From Endomychus coccineus (taxonomy: Eukaryota; Arthropoda; Insecta; Coleoptera; Endomychidae), in the NCBI GenBank assembly GCA_958510875.1, contig OY294067.1:198149401-198213400 (forward strand): DNA of 64,000 nucleotides, read 5' to 3'. How positions within the stretch are numbered: the stretch's first letter is position 1; every line of letters starts with the position of its first letter. The notes under the pieces are model-generated. The model was not told where the DNA came from. It made no database searches and saw only the letters and a list, made by a program, of their open reading frames with translations. Below, piece after piece: positions 60,725-64,000 of this stretch. A program made the translations under genes and the position numbers.

Positions 60725-61490
60725 ATGTCTATGTTGTTATCTGATGTTAAGCAGCCAGAAATAACATCATACTATAGAAGAGTGGATACCTTTAATACTA
60801 TGAATGAACAGAAACAATCAGACTTCCGAATCCCAATCTTCCTAAGCTGTTTACCTAAGATTTATAAACGGAAAAATTCCATGAGACCAATAATTTCAAA
60901 CGGTAATTGTCTAACGTATGAAATAGCGGAATGGTTAGTTAAAGAATTTAGCGACTTCCAAGCGGCACCAAGTTTGTAGGTGAAAAATTCTTTGGACTTA
61001 ATTGACAAATTAGGATTTCGAACTTGAAGCTGTAATACTCTCGCTTCATTCGATGTTGTTGCACTATTTGGAAAACCACAATTCCCGAGTCGATTAACAT
61101 TTTGAAGAGGTGATTTTCAAATATTAATATCCATGATACAAACTGCACAGAATACGAGATCTTTACGTTTTTGTGTATGAACAAAATTATTTCACTTTCA
61201 ACAACAAACTACTATAAACAACCATGCAGATGTGCAGTTAAGTACCTACTTTTTCCAAGCTTATACACTAAAATAGTACAGAACTGTTGATTCACTATAA
61301 CCCAAATGAGTACGAAATTATCACCCTTATCCGCTGATTGTTTTTCCGTGCATAAGAAGGATTCTTTCGTACTTATCGGTATTTTTGAAACTATATATAG
61401 ATTGGAGATCACAACATTTTTGTGAAGAACAGCACAACAGCTTTTGAATCTCAGAATATACTTAACAAATAGTACGCATCATGGTGAAAA
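60725..61490 (+). pseudogene. Penelope-like reverse transcriptase fragment
   Basis: Frame 60725-60979 reads FRIPIFLSCLPKIYKRKNSM followed by RPIISNGNCLTYEIAEWLVKE. This is the PLE RT block (FYGLPKIHKxxxPMRPIVSxxxxPTYxLAxxL). Broken frames after it give an LEAVILSLHSML segment (family ISFDVVALFTNIP) and NYFTFNNKLL (family FxFxGxxYxQxxGTPMG) up to about 61200. Many stops. It is not directly joined to the PLE tails elsewhere in the window. Confidence 0.65.
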
Positions 61491-62480
61491 TTTACAACAT
61501 TCAAGGCATAGATTAGAATTGTGCAAGATTAATCCTTATTACTTCATCGTGATATATTATGAATCTCCTCAAAATATAAAATAAAACTAGTACCCAAAAA
61601 ATGTGTCTCATTATCTGATAATATTGACCTCGCCGCGACGGGCCATATACCGATGTATCGCGGCTAGAAACGCGTCACTTGGCAGATCACTGACTGATTC
61701 GATGTGAATTGCCTTGGTTGCCATACATATAAAGACTGCAATGTATGCTTTGACTAAAAGCCTACTATACAGGCAACGACAGTGAAATGGGGTATTACCT
61801 CCGAATTTTGAGAACCATCAGCGACTTTCATAGAAATTTGGAATTAGGACCTTTGTTTACACACTGTATAACATTTTTGTCCCAGTCCCGATGTGCACTT
61901 TGGCGATGAAAACCACCCCTAAATATGAAAAAATAGAATATGTGTTACCATATCATTCGTATCAAAATCATGGTGTATTTCTGCATTCCACCCCTCGAAA
62001 ACCATCTCTTGGGCCGCTAATTGTGGAAAAAATATATGTGAGTTGTAGAAAAAGATAGTAATTGGTTATTTGAACATCTCATGTAATCTTTGAGTTATCG
62101 GGGCGCCAAGAAGAAGGGTTAGTGGGAAATGTCAAGAGCTACAATGTGGGAGCTTGCTTTCCAAGATATTTAAGTTCGAAGGGCTTGGAAATATTGGTTG
62201 TCGCACCTTATCACCAACTTATAACGTTCATGTCTCAGTTGATTTTCATCGTAGAGCGATAAAAAGTAACCAGAATGTTTGATAAAACCCAAGTTACATT
62301 TTTGATCTCATGTTATCATTTAAAAAAGTGAATCTTTTGAAGAAAACCGAGAACAGCATATTGATAATACCCGAAATGAGAGAAATTACAGGTGGATTTT
62401 GTCCGTGTGAAATAGTAATAGAAATATCATCACCTTCACTTTGATTTTATGTTTGAAAAGTGTATTTATTCTGGTCATAA
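61491..62480. other. no gene recognised
   Basis: No motif or repeat that I can support. A short locally GC-rich stretch lies at 61628-61672 (GCCGCGACGGGCC). Confidence 0.4.
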
Positions 62481-62484
62481 CTCC

Positions 62485-62600
62485 GTCTTTATACTCTTCG
62501 CGACTTAGTCAGAAGAGTATATTGCATTTACTTAAGTTATTTCTGAAATCGTTAAGCAAAGCCCTAGAGCAAAAACTTCTACATCGTAATTGATTTGAAG
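62485..62600 (-). repeat. MITE-like repeat, copy 2 (inverted)
   Basis: Reverse complement of 60266-60380 with about 80% similarity by eye (ATACTCTTCTGACTAAGTCGC on the minus strand). Confidence 0.6.
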
Positions 62601-63420
62601 CTGCCTTTACTCAAATTTGAACACAATCATTCAACAAATACAACGATTGAAACAATTATCAGAGTACACTTGAAAATAGCATTGTCCATTAATAATATAT
62701 AACCAAAGGTGATGTGGTCTAGGGGATGTTTTTGTACATTCTCTCGAAAACCTTATTGATTTGGATATTATTTAGTTGTGTAAAGATGATGAAATGAATA
62801 ATCCGATTGTTTCATTATCTTAATACAAATGCGAAGAGTCTTATAGAATGTGGAACTATTATATAAAAATCAGTAATCAAATCAAATCAATCAACTTGAT
62901 TTGCGAAGTGTAACTTTGCCGGGCACACTATTTATCTATTCTCCAACCGGAAACACATTTCTAGTTTTTCCTCATAGCGACGGAAACAAAAATCTTTTTG
63001 AAGATCTTTCCATGCATTTGAAAATCTCCGAGTACTCAATGAATAAGCTTCTGGTTTGCAGTTATTCAACTTCGGATGCTTATATTTATATAATAATTGC
63101 AATAATTGCAATGTAGACACTTATTTTAGCTAGAGTATGTACATTAGAAAACCGCTAATGAGTACAAGTTGGATGAAATTCGTAGATAAAAACATCACAC
63201 TCCTTTGCAGAGCGGTCAATATTTGAAGGTACAGTTTGAAAACTTTCCAGCGTGGATAAATACAAGTGTAAAGTTTTGTCACTTATCAGTTTAATCAAAA
63301 TCTCCAAATAATTCATATCTGCATCACGAAAAATAGTTTAAAATATGAATAAACATGCAAGCAGGTTAAAATATTTGCAATAATATAATATTTCTTATGT
63401 TTTTTGTAATAATGTTGGTC
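62601..63420. other. no gene recognised
   Basis: AT-rich sequence, nothing supported. Confidence 0.4.
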
Positions 63421-63700
63421 ATTTCACACAGAACTGCCCTAGAATAACAAACGATGCCATCGAGAGATTCAGATCACAGAACGTGGGAGGGGGTTGACAG
63501 CGGCAACTTCCTCAGTTGAGACACTGCCAGCTCCATATTTTGGCAGAGTGTTCTCAAAGGAGGATAACAGACGATGTCATCGGGAGATCAAAGCGTTAGG
63601 TGAGAGTTTGCGGCGGCAACTTTTCTATCAAAGACCCTGCCACCTCTATATTTTGTCAGAACGTTCTTGAAGGGGAATAACAAACGATGCTTCCGAAACA
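63421..63700 (+). repeat. ~120-bp satellite, second locus, orientation 1
   Basis: AGAATAACAAACGATGCCATC at 63441, AGGATAACAGACGATGTCATC at 63560 and GGAATAACAAACGATGCTTCC at 63676 repeat the unit seen at 57591-58530. Confidence 0.8.
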
Positions 63701-63829
63701 TTCTAATCATCTAGGGTCGAGATATATTTTGCGCATGCAGGAAGGATTAAAAAAAAAACGCGAAATATGAAACATTCATTATTCTATATACATATAAAAA
63801 TTGAAATCACTATTACTTGTCAACAAATG

Positions 63830-64000
63830 GATTCCCCTCGAAGAACTCTTATACGGAATATGGCAGTGGCATGATCTCTAATAAAAATGTTGCCGCCATA
63901 AACCTGCGCACCATACGGTCAGTAATTTGAATTTCTCGATGGCATCGTTTGTTATTCTCCTTCAAAAACGATGTGACAAAATATGGAAGTGGCAGAAGCT
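63830..64000 (-). repeat. ~120-bp satellite, second locus, opposite orientation
   Basis: GATGGCATCGTTTGTTATTCTCC near 63939 is the reverse complement of the unit, so this locus also flips orientation, across a ~130-bp spacer. It continues past the window edge. Confidence 0.75.

Overview
The window is AT-rich, TE-dense eukaryotic DNA, most likely from an insect. The evidence is the mix of degenerate Penelope-like, Ty3/gypsy, hAT-like and several LINE types, long (TA)n tracts, and canonical GT-AG splice signals. I could not recognise any intact host protein-coding gene, and the species cannot be fixed from the sequence alone.

The centrepiece is a complete, precisely delimited Polinton/Maverick (adintovirus-like) provirus at 26932-43918 (16,987 bp). 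Its ends begin 5'-AGTAGATACAG and it is bounded by a perfect 6-bp target-site duplication, GTTATA. It encodes a retrovirus-type integrase with chromodomain-like tail, an A32/FtsK-HerA packaging ATPase, an adenain-like cysteine protease, a PLA2/pX-like minor capsid protein, a fibre-like coiled-coil protein and a split DUF8207-type protein, each once. It carries two copies each of the double-jelly-roll major capsid protein, the penton-like protein and six other small genes. The duplication arises because about 70% of the element is a giant inverted repeat: the left arm (26932-33736) is an inverted copy of the right arm (38458-43918). No protein-primed DNA polymerase B gene is present. The left breakpoint cuts into an unrelated ORF and makes a chimeric reading frame. 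The simplest reading is that this is a PolB-less, copy-back-like palindromic derivative of an ordinary Polinton, in which the PolB-bearing end was replaced by an inverted copy of the capsid-bearing end.

Within the Polinton the layout from the centre outward is as follows. A divergent promoter region at 37252-37308 drives ATPase, DUF8207 halves, fibre-like and integrase genes leftward, and PLA2 and protease rightward. On each side these run into the same capsid block (Cys-rich protein, penton, small overlapping ORF, MCP, conserved 168-aa protein). A convergent early-like block (OB-like protein with a leader intron, 85-aa protein, membrane protein) follows, and then subterminal repeats. The left arm alone carries four extra 227-bp tandem repeats.

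Left of the Polinton (1-26.9 kb) are: a Ty3/gypsy pol fragment; Penelope-like element (PLE) 3' ends with pseudo-LTRs and hammerhead-like motifs next to (TA)n; an internally deleted LTR retrotransposon with near-identical LTR bodies and a Gag-integrase fusion ORF; a ZMYM1/hAT-like transposase ruin; a jockey-like LINE ruin; and a dispersed ~660-bp repeat. Right of it (43.9-64 kb) are: a fold-back element nested in an older repeat; a second palindromic PLE pseudo-LTR; a LINE with ORF1/EN/RT remnants; another LINE tail; a near-perfect 366-bp-arm hairpin carrying two head-to-head tRNA-like sequences; an R2-like LINE C-terminus with restriction-like endonuclease motifs; a ~120-bp satellite that switches orientation; and a PLE reverse-transcriptase fragment flanked by inverted MITE-like copies.
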